Counted from the stretch's first letter, positions 35,606 to 46,325 are shown. The stretch is 64,000 nucleotides of DNA from Eutreptiella sp. 'Long Island Sound 2002' (GCA_964036045.1 OZ038382.1:74634687-74698686), one strand, 5' to 3'. Made by a program: numbers and translations. The notes: generated by a model from the sequence alone, not told the origin.

Positions 35606-38058
35606 ATGTTTTTGCTTCTGCCACCATTGTTACATGGGCAATAGGAGTTGCACATCCCTCTTTTATTTTATTGTTAGTGTGTGTTGTTGTGCTTTGTCAG
35701 AAATTCTTTTCAAACAATCACAGCCCCCTTGCCCACCCAGGAATGTAGGGAGGACTACCCGCCCTGCCACCCGATGAACTACATGAGTTTGTATGCAGAT
35801 TTCTATGCCTCTTATGATGTTGAATTGCTACGCACGAGGAAGGCATATGGTCTCTACAAATTGTAATGTTTTTGCATGTGCAACCAATATTACCGTAATA
35901 ACAGGAGTTGCACATCCCTCTTTTATTTTCTTTTTGCAGTGTATTGTTGTGCCTTGTCAGAAATTGTTTTCAAACAATCAGAGCCCGCCCACCCAGAAAT
36001 GTAGAGAGGACTACCTATGCCTCTATGAATTTTAATGTTTTTGCTTGTTCAACCAATGTTACCCCAGTAACACGGTTGCACATCCCTCTTTTATTTTATC
36101 ATTGGTTTTTATTGTTCCCCTTTGTCCCAAATCCTTTTTAAACACTCAAAGGCCGCCCGCCCACCAAGGATTGTAGGGAGGATTAACCCCCTCCCAGCCA
36201 ATGTAATGTTTTTGCTTGTGCAACCAGTGTTACCCTAGTAACAGGAGTTACACATCCCTGTTTTATTTTATTATTGTTGTGTATTGTTTTGCTTTGTCAA
36301 ACATTCTTATAAAGCATTTAGAGCCCGCCTGCCCACCCAGGATTGTAGGGAGGACTACCTGCCCTCCCACCCGATGAACTGCATGAGTCTGTATGGAAGT
36401 TTGCCTCTTATGATGCTAAGGTGCTGCGCACCACGAAGGCATATGGCCTCTACAAATTATAATGTTTTTGCTTGTGCAACCAATGTTACCCTAATAACAG
36501 TAGTTGCACATCCTTGTTTTATTTTACTACTGTCGTGTATTGTTTTGCTTTGTCAGAACCTCTTTTAAAAGAATCAGAGCCCGCCCGCCCGCCCGCCGGA
36601 GATTGTAGGGAGGACTACCCGCCCTCCCACCCGATGAAGTGCATCAGTCGTCATGGAGGGGTCTATGCCTCTTATGATGCTCAGGTGCTACGAACCAAGC
36701 AAGCATCTGGCCTCTACGAATTGTAATGTTTTTGCTTGTGCAACCACTGTTACCCCAGTAAGAGGAGTTGCGCATTCCTCTTTTTACTTATTATTGCTGT
36801 GCATTCTTGCGCTTTGTCACAATTTTTTTTAAAACAATCAGACCCTGCCCAGCCACCCAGGAATGTAGGGAGGACTCTATGGAGGTTTGTATGCCTCTTA
36901 TGAAGGCACATGGCCTGCACGAATTGTAATGTTTCTGAGTGTGCAACCACAGCTACCCTAGTAAGAGTGGTTCAACATCCCTCTTTTGTTTTCTTTTTGT
37001 TGTGTCTTGTTGTGCTTTGTCAGAATTTTGTTTCAAACAATCAGAGGCCGCCCGCCCACCCAGGATTGTAGGGAGGACTACCTGCCCTCTCACCGGATGA
37101 ACTGCATGAGTCTCTATGGAGGTTTCTACGCTGCTTATGATGCTGAGGTGCTGTGTACCCGGAAGGCATATGGCCTCTACAAAGTGTAATGTTTTTGCTT
37201 GTGGAACCACTGTTACCCGAGTAAAGGAGATGCACATCCCTGGTTTATTTTCTTATTGCCGTGTATTGCTTTGGTTTTGTTCAAAATTCTTTTCAAACAA
37301 TCAGAGAACCCCTGCCCACCCAGGAATGTTGGGAGGACTAACCGCCCTCCCCCCCGATTAGGTGCATGAGTCCTATATGGAAGTTTCTTTCCCTCTCATG
37401 ATGCTGGGACATGCGCTACACATCCGGCAACCCACCGTTCATCCTGTACAATGAAGTTCTGGGGCTGTCAGGACGGGCGATCGCGCAAATGCTATGTGGA
37501 GTTTTGAAATTTGCCAGGGCCAAAATTTAAAATTCTTTGCACCGAAGTTTGCAAATTTGAGATCTGTTTTTATGACCGGATTGATCTGATTTTTTTTTGT
37601 GCAATTTGCATTTTTCCAGATGGATTTTGCGCATTTTACAAAAGTTCAGCTGGTCAAAAAGGTCCGTTGGTTGGGATACGCTGTTCAGAGTGTAAAGAAT
37701 AAATTAGATGTTATTTCTTCTTTCGTCCAAGCCCCTGCAAGACTTCGTCTTTGAAGGGGTACCAGTGTTTGAAACTGAGTTGGGCGGTCTTCTATTCCTT
37801 CTTGATACCCTGGTTTGTGAACTTTCTATTGCATGTATTTTTCTCAATGACTGGGTGAAAGTGTTTCATGTCTCCTGTACTTTTGACTTGACAACTTCAC
37901 AGCAGGTTGAGACTTGAGACTGCAGTAAGAGGGTCAATATCAAGGAGGATCACCCAGTGAGTGATCCGGAAATTTTCCCAGCGTGAGAATTTCCAGATGC
38001 TGACCCATAAAGGAGGTGCTGCGCACCACAAAGGCATATGGCCTCTACGAATTGTAAT
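35606..38058 (+). repeat. 2.45-kb segmental tandem duplication, copy 2
   Basis: Second copy, directly abutting the first. Both boundaries lie within the AATTGTAATGTTTTTGCTT region of a monomer, as expected for unequal exchange between satellite units. The monomer after the duplication (GTGCCGCCATTGTTACCC) differs from that within it (CTGCCACCATTGTTACAT), which fixes the right edge near 38060. Confidence 0.93.
37413..38008 (+). mobile_element. Non-satellite module, copy 2 (ORF broken)
   Basis: Same module as 34962-35557, carried along by the 2.45-kb duplication. An extra T upstream and a one-base deletion near 37718 (TTTCTTCTTTCG against TTTCTGTCTTTCG) break the frame that is open in copy 1. 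The two terminal hairpins are unchanged. Confidence 0.6.
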
Positions 38059-38600
38059 GTTTTTGCTTGTGCCGCCATTGTTACCCAAGTAACAGGAGTT
38101 CACATCCCTCTTTTATTTTATTATTGGTGTGTATTTTTGTGCTTTGTCAGAAATTCTTTTCAAACAATCAAAGCCCGCCCACCCACCTAGGAATGTAGGG
38201 AGGACTACCCGCCCTGCCACCCGATGAACTGCATGAATCTCTATGGAGGTCTCTATGCCTCTTATCATGCTGAGGTGCTGCGCACCAGGAAGGCATATGG
38301 CCTCTGCGAATTTAGGTTTTGCTTATGCAACCACTGTTACCCCGTTTACCCCAGTCACATCAGTTGCACAGCCCTGTTTTTTTATTATTATTGCAGTGTA
38401 TTGTTGTGCTTTGTCATAAATTCTTTTGAAACAATCAGAGGCCGCCCGCCCACCTAAGAATTAAGGGAGGACTACCCGCCCTCCCACCCGCTGAATTGCA
38501 TGAGTCTCTGTGGAGGTTTCTATGCCTCTTATGATGCTGAGGTGCTGCACACCAGGAAGGCATATGGCCTCTACGAATTGTAATGTTTTTCCCTGTGCAA

Positions 38601-39999
38601 CCCCGCGGTACACTCCCCCAGGGCGCCCTCTCAGACCCACAAACCCAATCTAATGCGCACGCTCTGAAGTACCAACTGCCACATTTACTTAGCATTTATG
38701 GCAAAAACCCTCTCCCCCTCTCCGTTGGTGCGCATGGCATCAAGGGTTTTTCTCTTCCTCCGACAGCAACTCCCATCTGACCGCGCTGCTGAACATCGGC
38801 ATGTGACGTCACTAGAAAGGGGGAGGAAGGGGGCGGGCAGAGTTTGAACGCCCGCAGTGCCCCTAGCAACTCGGCATTCCTACCCAAGGCAGGTGTTCGC
38901 ATGCAGATGATATGCAGTTGGGCAGATGGTTCACGTGTTTGAGGTGACGGGGAGGAAAGCTGGAATTCCCGGCCGAATCCAGCGCGCCATACATCGGGGG
39001 GCATCTCAAGACTGAAGACATTTTGTTGCAAAGGGGGCAGGTAAGGCATCCAGAAAAGAGGGACTGCGTATTTAGTCAGCCAAGTTGTCGGTGGTGTGGG
39101 TGTTGCGGCAGAGAAGTTCAAGGCATGTTCCACCCCAAACGGCACACGTGCACATGGAGATGTGCCCCACACCCGCACGTGCCTGTTCTGACATGTGCGT
39201 CGACAAAACATCGCGGGAACACTCTCGAAACCAGACAAAAACCGGAACAAGAAACAACTGGAAAAGGAGAACACTGGACTCGTCAATGAGTGGACGACAG
39301 ATCTCACGGGGCGCACAGGGCAGCTCTATTCAGGCCAGATAGACCCTCTAGAGTTTTCACTGGCCCTTACATGACCTGTCCTGCGGCTTCATAGCACCCA
39401 AGCAGCACGCAACCCGATGAGGGGCTGCATATGAGCCTGTGGTCTGATGCAACGTGCTTAGTACCGCAGGTCGAGGCAGGCAGCAGTCCTATGTACCAAC
39501 CCTCTGACCCCTTGACTTGGGACACTCGCCGACCCCGTGCTTGTGTGCAGAGGTGTTTGTGAATACCCCTGCCTCAGGGCCTACCAAGGGCTCACAGAGC
39601 GATTCAGGCGGAGTGCTGTTGATGTAGTACGGGAAAGTTTGCCGGTGGTGTGCTCCGGCATGCGTCAGCCCGAGCCTAAGGACAGCACCAGAACAGGCCC
39701 CCCGCCTCGTGCGAACCATCAATTGTGTTGATGGTGCCAAGGCAAAGTTTTTCTCACCCTCTCTCACCACCAAGTAGCCAACAACCACTGTTGGTTGACC
39801 GTCAACCACTGCAGGTTGATTACACAACCGCCATCAGTGACCAGCCAAGCACTGTCAGTCAATGCCATGGACTGCATTTTTTGCTGAAGTGTACGGAAAC
39901 AGTGCCTGTTGAGGAAATTGCCTGCAAGGACAACTCTGCTGGGATTGGGTGTGGGTCATGCTGCATGGTGTTTTCCATAGTTGAGGTAGTTCCACGGGG
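38601..39999 (+). other. Unassigned region right of the satellite
   Basis: Satellite similarity stops abruptly after TGCAACCCCGCGG. A minus-strand open frame of about 200 codons (38696-39316) lacks an ATG at its 5' end and shows no motif. Short repeats such as GTTGGTTGACCGTCAACCAC/CAGGTTGAT occur near 39785-39825. No gene can be supported. Confidence 0.4.
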
Positions 40000-40650
40000 G
40001 GGGGCGACTCCGCGGGTCCTAGGACGCCAACTACCCCTGCCCCCCCCCCCCCCCCCCCCCTAGGGGCCTTCGGCCAACAGTTAGTTGCCAAAGGTGTCAC
40101 CCTCAGGCGTCCATGGGCGCCTAAGGCGCCCGATGCTCCATGAACACCAAAGGTGCCCTAAGGAAAATTTTGTCCAATTTGCACCCCAACACCATCCTTA
40201 AACCCAACTCTAACACCCACCCCCAACCCTCAGCCTACTCCTATCCCTACACCTAACCCTAACCCTAGCCCTAACCCTAGCCGTGGCTCTCACCCTAGGC
40301 TAGGGTCAGAGTGAGTGTTGGGGTCCAAAATGGAGAGCAATGATGTGGCAAAAGCAGCCATGAACGAAATTGGGGGGATCTTGTTCAGCCCAATCAACAT
40401 GGCTGGCATGGCCAAACCAACTGGCTGCAAAGGTTAGGGTTAGGTCTATGGTGATGCTATGGTTAGAGGGAAGGCAAGGGGAGGTAAGGGGAGCCTGTGC
40501 CCCCCCCCCCCCAACACCCCAAGTCGCCCCACCTGGACCCCCCCGCCAATCCCCCCCCCCCCCCCCCCCAAAGGGGCCTCCGGCCAACAGTTAGTTGGGC
40601 GGGTAGTTGGCGTCCAGAACCGAGGGGTCGCCCCCCCCGGGGGTAGTTCT
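40000..40650 (+). repeat. Telomere-repeat-associated family, copy at 40 kb
   Basis: Begins with G-run and C-run blocks and GGCCTTCGGCCAACAGTTAG, passes through GCACCCCAACACCATCCTTA and CCCTCAGCCTACTCCTA, and grades into CCTAACCCTAACCCTAGCC at 40251-40285. It continues with GTGTTGGGGTCCAAAATGGA, TGAACGAAATTGGGGGATC, GCATGGCCAAACCAACTGGC and a C-rich end. The same order appears in the 42.6-kb and 44.0-kb copies. Confidence 0.8.
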
Positions 40651-42074
40651 CAGTTGCTGCAATGTCAAAGTGCTAATGACCACACCAAAAAGCACCACAT
40701 GTTGTGTTTAAGGAAATTCACCAACGTGGGTCATTTTTCCACATGTATGAGGCGAGCCCTTATCTGCATGTTGGTTTGGCGTTGAAAAGCAGTCTGATGC
40801 CCTTGAAAGTTCAGTTTTGCTCGCCGGGATCGCCTACAAGATACATGGATCTGGGGCCCACATCCACATTACAGTGAGATGTGGAACAAGCACACCCAAC
40901 CTTCGAAGGGGGGCTCTGACACCCTTGTGCAAGCACTATTGGGAGTAGGCGTAGTCAATCTCAATGGTCTGTATTTCTCAGCCGAGAAGAAGTTGGAGCA
41001 GCACCCTTAGATGGTGTAAAGTGGGCCCTGATCAAATGGCACAGCCACACAGCTGAGGGGTGGGCAGCAGTATGTACTGCGAGAAACCCTCAAAGTATCT
41101 GGCGAAAATCCGGGTGGGGCTGGGCGGCTGGGGGCAAGCATGATGGCTATGATTGGGGTGTTGACTCCATTGGATAAGAGGCATGGTACAGGCAAGGGCA
41201 CCAGAACGTGCCAACTTGTAGTTGTGGCCTCACCGCGAATGTCCTGCTTGTGTAATTGATGTCAACATAATCCTTTTAAACACTACAAAACCCCCAAAAT
41301 GACCTGTGCTGATAAAGTGCAACGAATAAAGGGACAGATTACTCCAAGAGGAAGTTCCATGGGCCCCATCTCAGTCATGGGTCACACCATTTGCCTTTTT
41401 GCCTGTCACCCATTGAAGGTTTTACAATAGCATTCCAGCAGATGTTGGATAAGGAAAGGATTAAAGCACAATACTATTTACCAAAATTGGGATGGGCAAA
41501 TGTGATATTTTTTCCTACCTCTATCACCTCCAAAGTATGGGTGCTTTGCTGTACTTTTTTTTTGGAGGGGCAGGGGCAGACCCAACATACATACCTCAAA
41601 ATAATGAGCACAAACAATTTGAGGCATCGATGTTTGGGAATGAAATATTTTTCTCCATGGTGCTTTGCCCAAGTGGCCAACTAGGGTCGTGGCTGTAGCA
41701 CTATGTTTCAATATGCTGCCCAAAGATTTGGAAGAAGTGGTCTAAACGGTCCAAACATTGCACATCCCCTACAACATCAACAATGTCCCCTGTAGCTGCC
41801 TATGGCGTGATTGTCCTACCCCTCCTCTTGTGCTGTCACACCCTTGTCCCAACACGGCAACTCCATGTTTCCACTCTTTTGGGCCTTTTTCAGGCTGTGG
41901 CTTTTGCCGTTCCAATGCTAAGGTGGAGCAACCTCAACTGTGCGTGCATTATGCAGGCTTTTTGTTTTACAGAGGGAGTATCAGCGTGCCGGGCATCTTT
42001 TTTTTTTTTACCATTCCCCACCCGTGCCTGTTTTGGGCCCCCCCTCACCAACCTATCTGCCCCCAAGAACACTA
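40651..42074 (+). other. No recognised features
   Basis: A single-copy-looking region with short open frames on both strands and no splice-consistent coding signal. A T run at 42000-42009 and C runs are the only low-complexity parts. Nothing else to report. Confidence 0.4.
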
Positions 42075-42125
42075 GTGTGATGTAGCCACTTCTGATTTTG
42101 TTCTTGTTTGTTGGGGACCCCCAAG

Positions 42126-42580
42126 ATGGCTGGGGTTATGTCGCCAAGCAGATCACATGGAATGAGCGGACACAATGGACCACAACGAGGCGATGGGCAC
42201 CTCATGATAACCCTACGAGCACTTCAGCAAGTCCGGCGCCAGATAACCCCAGGGAGCCGGCGGAGCCCCCCCCTGGAGCCCTTTTCCATCGTTACAAGCG
42301 AAGGGGAGACAGCTGCAATGCCTATCGAAGCCAACCCCACCCAAACAGGACCGATGCCCACAGGAGCATGCATTGGTTCTGTGCATATGCCTATTCATGA
42401 AATACCCCCTCAAGGTAGGACAGAACAAAGAGAGCCAACAGCAGTTTCATCCGCTGAATCAATGGTTGTGGATTCTTTTGACGACTCGAGCGCAAGACAT
42501 CGAAGAGAGGATTGCCCCTCCCCTGAAGAGAGGGACCCAAACCTTGAACCTGGCCCTCACCTAGGTCTTGTCCCAGTTCC
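42126..42580 (+). CDS. Possible element ORF, Pro- and acid-rich
   Basis: An in-frame ATG begins MAGVMSPSRSHGMSGHN. The frame continues through PIEANPTQTGPMPTGACIG to VVDSFDDSSARHRREDCPSP and then runs into the C-rich telomere-associated repeat. The placement, next to the same repeat type that precedes the 44.4-kb ORF, suggests a retroelement-derived N-terminal region. No domain is recognised. Confidence 0.25.
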
Positions 42581-42584
42581 TCAC

Positions 42585-42900
42585 GGGGGGGGCGTCTCCT
42601 CGGTTCTGGTACGCGACTCCCCCCCCCTCCCCCCCCCTCCCTGCCCTCCGGGCCAACTTAGTTGCCAAAGGGTCAACAGCTACTGGCCATACATATGGTG
42701 GTGCCGAAGGCGCCCGAAAATTTTTTTTCATTCCCCTTGCCTATTTTGTCCACTTTGCACCCCAACATTATCCTTGAACCCAACCTTGACTCTAATGCCC
42801 ACTCCAACCCTCAGCCTACTCCTAACCCTACCCCCAAACCTTTCCCTTGACCCTGACCCTAATCAAGACTGAATATTGGGACCGAGCTGGTGGGGGAGGG
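42585..42900 (+). repeat. Telomere-repeat-associated family, copy at 42.6 kb
   Basis: Shares with 40000-40260 the C-run block, GTTGCCAAAGG, GCACCCCAACATTATCCTTG, CCCAACCTTGACTCTAATGC, CCCTCAGCCTACTCCTAACC and a decayed CCCTAA-like end. It then passes into AAGACTGAATATTGGGACCG, which recurs at 11823 in the importin intron. Confidence 0.75.
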
Positions 42901-43737
42901 AACATCAGCTATGAATGGTGAGGGACACCAATGAGTCACACATTGAAGGCCGTTGATAGAGTGGAATTAGCTTGCAAGTGATCCCCTTCACCACAAGGCC
43001 CACTTTCAAGGCTTTTTTGGGCTTGTGAGGGGCCAAAATGCCCCAAAATGGGCTCAAAATGGGCTCATGTCACCCGTTTGTGCACCCCAAATGGTCTAGG
43101 ATGAGTTTTGGAAAAATGTGTTTTTGACCCATTTTTGACCCATTTTTGGTCCCAAAACAGCCCATTTTCAAGGCATTTTGGGATTTTCAGAGGACCAAAA
43201 TGGGCCACCACAAGCTCAAAACAGTCCAAAAACACTTGTTTTAGCATCACACATGGTCTAGGATCATTTTTGAAAAAAGTCATTTTCTGCCCCTATTGGA
43301 CCCTGTTGACCCATTTGGGCACCCACCTGTTTGGGCTTGAGCTTGCGGCTTGCCGCAGCCTGCTGGGCTACGTATGGGGGTCTAGGCGTCCGTTTGGGCA
43401 ATTCTGAGGGGTGGAAACCACAAAAAGTGGGGGGTTGCGGGTGGACTAGGAGCCCTCGGAATCGCGTTTTGAGCCATGTAGCCAAAGATATGGCCTGTTC
43501 TTGGTTTGTGGCTGTTGCCAACTAATCTGCACAAAATTTGGGGCTTCTGGGACCTTTTTGGGCCGTTTCAAGGACATATGGCGGAGTTAGAGGGCCGCAA
43601 AGGGCTCGTTGACACGGGAAAGTCAAGCCGCACGTGGAGTGTACCCACCCTTTCCCTTTGTTTGGCCGTTTTGAATGGATTCTAGGGCTGTTTTGGTCCA
43701 AAAATGGCTGTGTTTGGCCCTAAATTGTAGTTTTTGA

Positions 43738-44440
43738 AACCGAGGTCCGCCACTTGTGACAGCTGTTCCCGGCCGCCACCGTTGAGTTTCTAGCTCATAC
43801 TTTGTGTGGTTGTCCCTCACACCCATAGGTATCATCCACCAAAATTTCAGCCGAATCTAAAGCACCACGACGGACTTCTGATTTTCCCCCATTTCGCGCG
43901 TGCTGCTGCCATCTTGCTTGCTTGCTTGCTGCTTGCTTGCTGCTGCTAAACCTGGTAGGTCCACCCTAGACTCTAAAAAGGGTTATAAAACCAAGACTGG
44001 TTCCACCAGCTCGGTGACCCTAACCCTAACCCTAACCCTAGCCCTAACCCTAACCCTAGCCCTGCCCCTAGCCCTAGCTCACACCCTCGGCTCGGGTTAG
44101 AATGAGTGTTGGGGTCCAAAATGGAGAGCAATTGTGTGGCTTAAGCAGCCATGAACGAAATTTGGGGGATCTTGTGCAGCCCAATTACATGGTTCGCATG
44201 GCCAAACCAACTGGCTGCAAAGGTTAGGGTTAGGTTTATGGTGATGGTATGGTTAGATTGAGGGCAAGGGGAGGTAAGGGGAGCCTGTGCTCCCCCCCCC
44301 CCGCGCCCCCCCCCCCTCACCACCCCACATCGCCCCACCTGGACCCCCCCCCAACCGACCCTCCCAACCCCCCCCCCCCCATCGCCCCTCCGTGAACCCC
44401 CCCCCCCCCCATGGGAGCCTTCGGCCCACTTCTACTGGGG
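43738..44440 (+). repeat. Telomere-repeat-associated family, most complete copy
   Basis: GCCGCCACCGTTGAGTTTCT through GGTCCACCCTAGACTCTAAA leads directly into CCCTAACCCTAACCCTAACC and related units (44020-44085). Then come GTGTTGGGGTCCAAAATGGA, TGAACGAAATTTGGGGGATC, GGCCAAACCAACTGGCTGC and a long C-rich tail. The left half matches 11540-11790; the right half matches 40300-40600. Confidence 0.85.
44019..44086 (+). repeat. Interstitial telomeric repeats (CCCTAA)n
   Basis: Consecutive CCCTAA units with CCCTAG and CCCTGC variants, i.e. TTAGGG-type on the other strand. A shorter run lies at 40251-40283. The tract is internal to a dispersed repeat rather than a chromosome end, because unique sequence and genes continue on both sides. 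Confidence 0.9.
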
Positions 44441-44701
44441 GGGGAGTCGCGTATAAAAGCGAGGAGACGTCCCCCCCGTGCAGTTCTTGTTCACCTTGTC
44501 TTCAGACAACCAAGGGTTTCCTCGCCAGTATCTCTCAGCAAGGAATGCCCTACCGCTAATGTTCGCATTGACTCATGGCATAAGGAGTGGGAGGTGGACA
44601 TGCCTGAATCCTCCATCAAGGAACCCCCTGCCAATGCTGATCCCATTGACTCGTGGCAAGAAGAATGGGTGGTGGACATGTTTGGGCATCAAGCAAGGTG
44701 A
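44411..44701 (+). CDS. 96-aa ORF with internal duplication, upstream of the 2A ORF
   Basis: ATG at 44411; the frame overlaps the 2A ORF out of phase. It contains a 26-residue spaced duplication: IDSWHKEWEVDM and IDSWQEEWVVDM (DNA near 44567 and 44645). The conservation of both copies at protein level suggests this may be the true N-terminal frame, joined to the 2A frame by a frameshift or splice. That is inference. Confidence 0.3.
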   Translation: MGAFGPLLLGGESRIKARRRPPRAVLVHLVFRQPRVSSPVSLSKECPTANVRIDSWHKEWEVDMPESSIKEPPANADPIDSWQEEWVVDMFGHQAR

Positions 44702-46325
44702 GAAGACAAGCACGTTACCCAGGAGCCCGAAAGATGGGTGGCAGGGCCTGTCCCGCCAAGCCATACACAGCGCACTTGAGCCCCACCCCAAGCAACAGGA
44801 GCATATTTTGGGTCATACCAGATGCTCTTATATGCAATACCCAATCAAGACAAGCCAGACCGAGTGGGGAGAGAAACCACACCAACCCTTTTTGCTCATC
44901 CCATCGTGTTGGATATTATTACTTACGCCCAGGGCAGCCAAACCCCAGTCCACTTGTCACAAGGCTACAAGCCCCAAGGGCAAGTCCCTGGGTGCAATAT
45001 TCGACATGTTCAAGCCGACACGGAAGCACTGGGTTCCTGATCTAACCTCGTGCGGAGATGTGGAACCGAACCCGGGGCCAGAGCAAACAAATTCACCAAC
45101 GGAGCAAAACCCAGCCACGGCGGCTCTCGTACGCACCAACGAGAAGCGTAAGGATGCCTGGGAAAAGTACAAGGAAATAAGAGCCAAATTCAAAGACAAA
45201 AAATGGCCCAGAGATGATGCACATGACAAGGCCCTGACGACTGTCAAAGACGTCCTTGCTGATTTCAGCAAGCAAGCAATAGCCTATCATCATCCGCCGA
45301 TTGAAAAACCGAAGGAAAAGATCACGGAGATAAATAAACAACTCACGCAAGTGCACGAACAACAAGACACAGCCCAAGATGCTGACTTACCTCAACTTCG
45401 AGACCAGGAACATTTTCTCTTTGAACAAATGGGCAGATGCCTCGACCAGGTCACACATCTGGTAGTGCATGGTGCCAGCCGTGAAGCAGCGGGAACAATG
45501 GAGAATCAAGGAAAGACCATCCAGCGACAACAACAGTCGCTGGACAACCAAAAAAACCTGCTGGGAACAAAACCTACATCCCAATTCTACAATGTCAACT
45601 CCCAACCTACCCCCCCTGCGGGTACCTCCCCACCCACACCCTCTACATGCAACCTCTTGTCAGCTTTTGCGCAAGAGAATGTAGAGGCGGTTGTTAGAGC
45701 ACGGCAAGAACAGTCACAAACGGCTGTTGTTGACGTGGTTTTGCCGCTCTGCGATTCTGAGCAACAACAATTAATGTTGAGATGTCATTGGGAACATTTC
45801 CCAGCAACTCTCCAAAGTCACACAATCATGCGCATGGAAGGTGAGTCGAAGTCATGGAAAGGGATTGGAGACATGCAGCCTGACCAGTTGTCTTCCATGC
45901 TTCCAGTGGATGACCTTTGCATCCTATTTATAACAAGTGAATCTGATCTCCCTGACCTGATGAACGCACTTATTAAGTGCAAATTTATTCCAATTATCCG
46001 CCCAGCTCGGCTGGACATCCTTGTACAAGTTACAACACATGCAAAATTCCATCCATGGGCCAGCAAGCTGAGCGAATCCATGAAGTGGATTCCTGGTGCC
46101 TTCATTCGCTTCAACAGACCCTTGAAAAATACCGCGGGTCATTCAATCCTCGGCCTCAGGCATAGCCAACAAGCTAGAGCCCGAATTTCTCGGTGTGCGG
46201 CTCCTCTCGGAAGGGGCCACACTGGCCCGAAAACCCTTCAAGGCTCCGCGCTAGGCTCAGGTTCTGCACAAAGGAACTATGGGGTTGAGCGCTGTCTGCA
46301 CCATGCCCTCCCTTGCCTACTGTGA
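44559..46325 (+). CDS. Retrotransposon-type ORF with a 2A (NPGP) ribosome-skipping motif
   Basis: A long open frame, with its first in-frame ATG at 44559, holds DLTSCGDVEPNPGP (45039-45080), a full match to the D(V/I)ExNPGP 2A consensus. Chain separation is expected between Gly (45075-45077) and Pro (45078-45080). Downstream comes a charged, helical region (ALVRTNEKRKDAWEKYKEI; KPKEKITEINKQLTQVHEQ), a Pro/Thr linker, and a more globular part (about 45760-46120). 2A near the N-terminus is established in several non-LTR retrotransposons (trypanosome L1Tc and ingi, sea urchin CR1-like elements). No endonuclease or reverse transcriptase follows on this strand, so the element is truncated or this is a separate ORF1. 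Coding character fades after about 46150. Confidence 0.65.
   Translation: MFALTHGIRSGRWTCLNPPSRNPLPMLIPLTRGKKNGWWTCLGIKQGEKTSTLPRSPKDGWQGLSRQAIHSALEPHPKQQEHILGHTRCSYMQYPIKTSQTEWGEKPHQPFLLIPSCWILLLTPRAAKPQSTCHKATSPKGKSLGAIFDMFKPTRKHWVPDLTSCGDVEPNPGPEQTNSPTEQNPATAALVRTNEKRKDAWEKYKEIRAKFKDKKWPRDDAHDKALTTVKDVLADFSKQAIAYHHPPIEKPKEKITEINKQLTQVHEQQDTAQDADLPQLRDQEHFLFEQMGRCLDQVTHLVVHGASREAAGTMENQGKTIQRQQQSLDNQKNLLGTKPTSQFYNVNSQPTPPAGTSPPTPSTCNLLSAFAQENVEAVVRARQEQSQTAVVDVVLPLCDSEQQQLMLRCHWEHFPATLQSHTIMRMEGESKSWKGIGDMQPDQLSSMLPVDDLCILFITSESDLPDLMNALIKCKFIPIIRPARLDILVQVTTHAKFHPWASKLSESMKWIPGAFIRFNRPLKNTAGHSILGLRHSQQARARISRCAAPLGRGHTGPKTLQGSALGSGSAQRNYGVERCLHHALPCLL

Larger units (their letters stand above)
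26505..38600 (+). repeat. Satellite array, about 45 tandem copies of a ~260-bp monomer
   Basis: Monomers recur every 220-270 bp, most often 258-262. In order they hold: a 30-codon frame starting MNCMSLYGGFYASYDAEV and ending KAYGLY[KE]L-TAA; AATGTTTTTGCTTGTGCAAC; a nested hairpin with outer arms GTGCAAC/GTTGCAC and inner arms GTTAC/GTAAC; a T-rich stretch with CTCTTTTATTTTATTATTGC; GTATTGTTGTGCTTTGTCAG; TTTTCAAACAATCAGAGCCC; and GGGAGG-ACTACCCG-CCTCCC, a second hairpin. Copies differ by many substitutions and a few are truncated (about 28722-28760, 33571, 33749, 34430). The array starts with a partial unit and ends at about 38600. Confidence 0.95.

Noticed and set aside
26505-38600. Integron-like cassette array (ORF plus palindrome per unit)
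   Set aside because: All units are copies of one sequence rather than different cassettes, no integrase is present, and the context is eukaryotic.
26505-38600. CRISPR array
   Set aside because: Repeats are about 260 bp, diverged and head-to-tail without unique spacers.
38696-39316. 206-codon minus-strand open frame
   Set aside because: No ATG at its start, no motif and no splice context.
44019-44086. True chromosome end
   Set aside because: The CCCTAA tract is short, degenerate and followed by about 20 kb of further sequence including a conserved gene; it belongs to a dispersed repeat.
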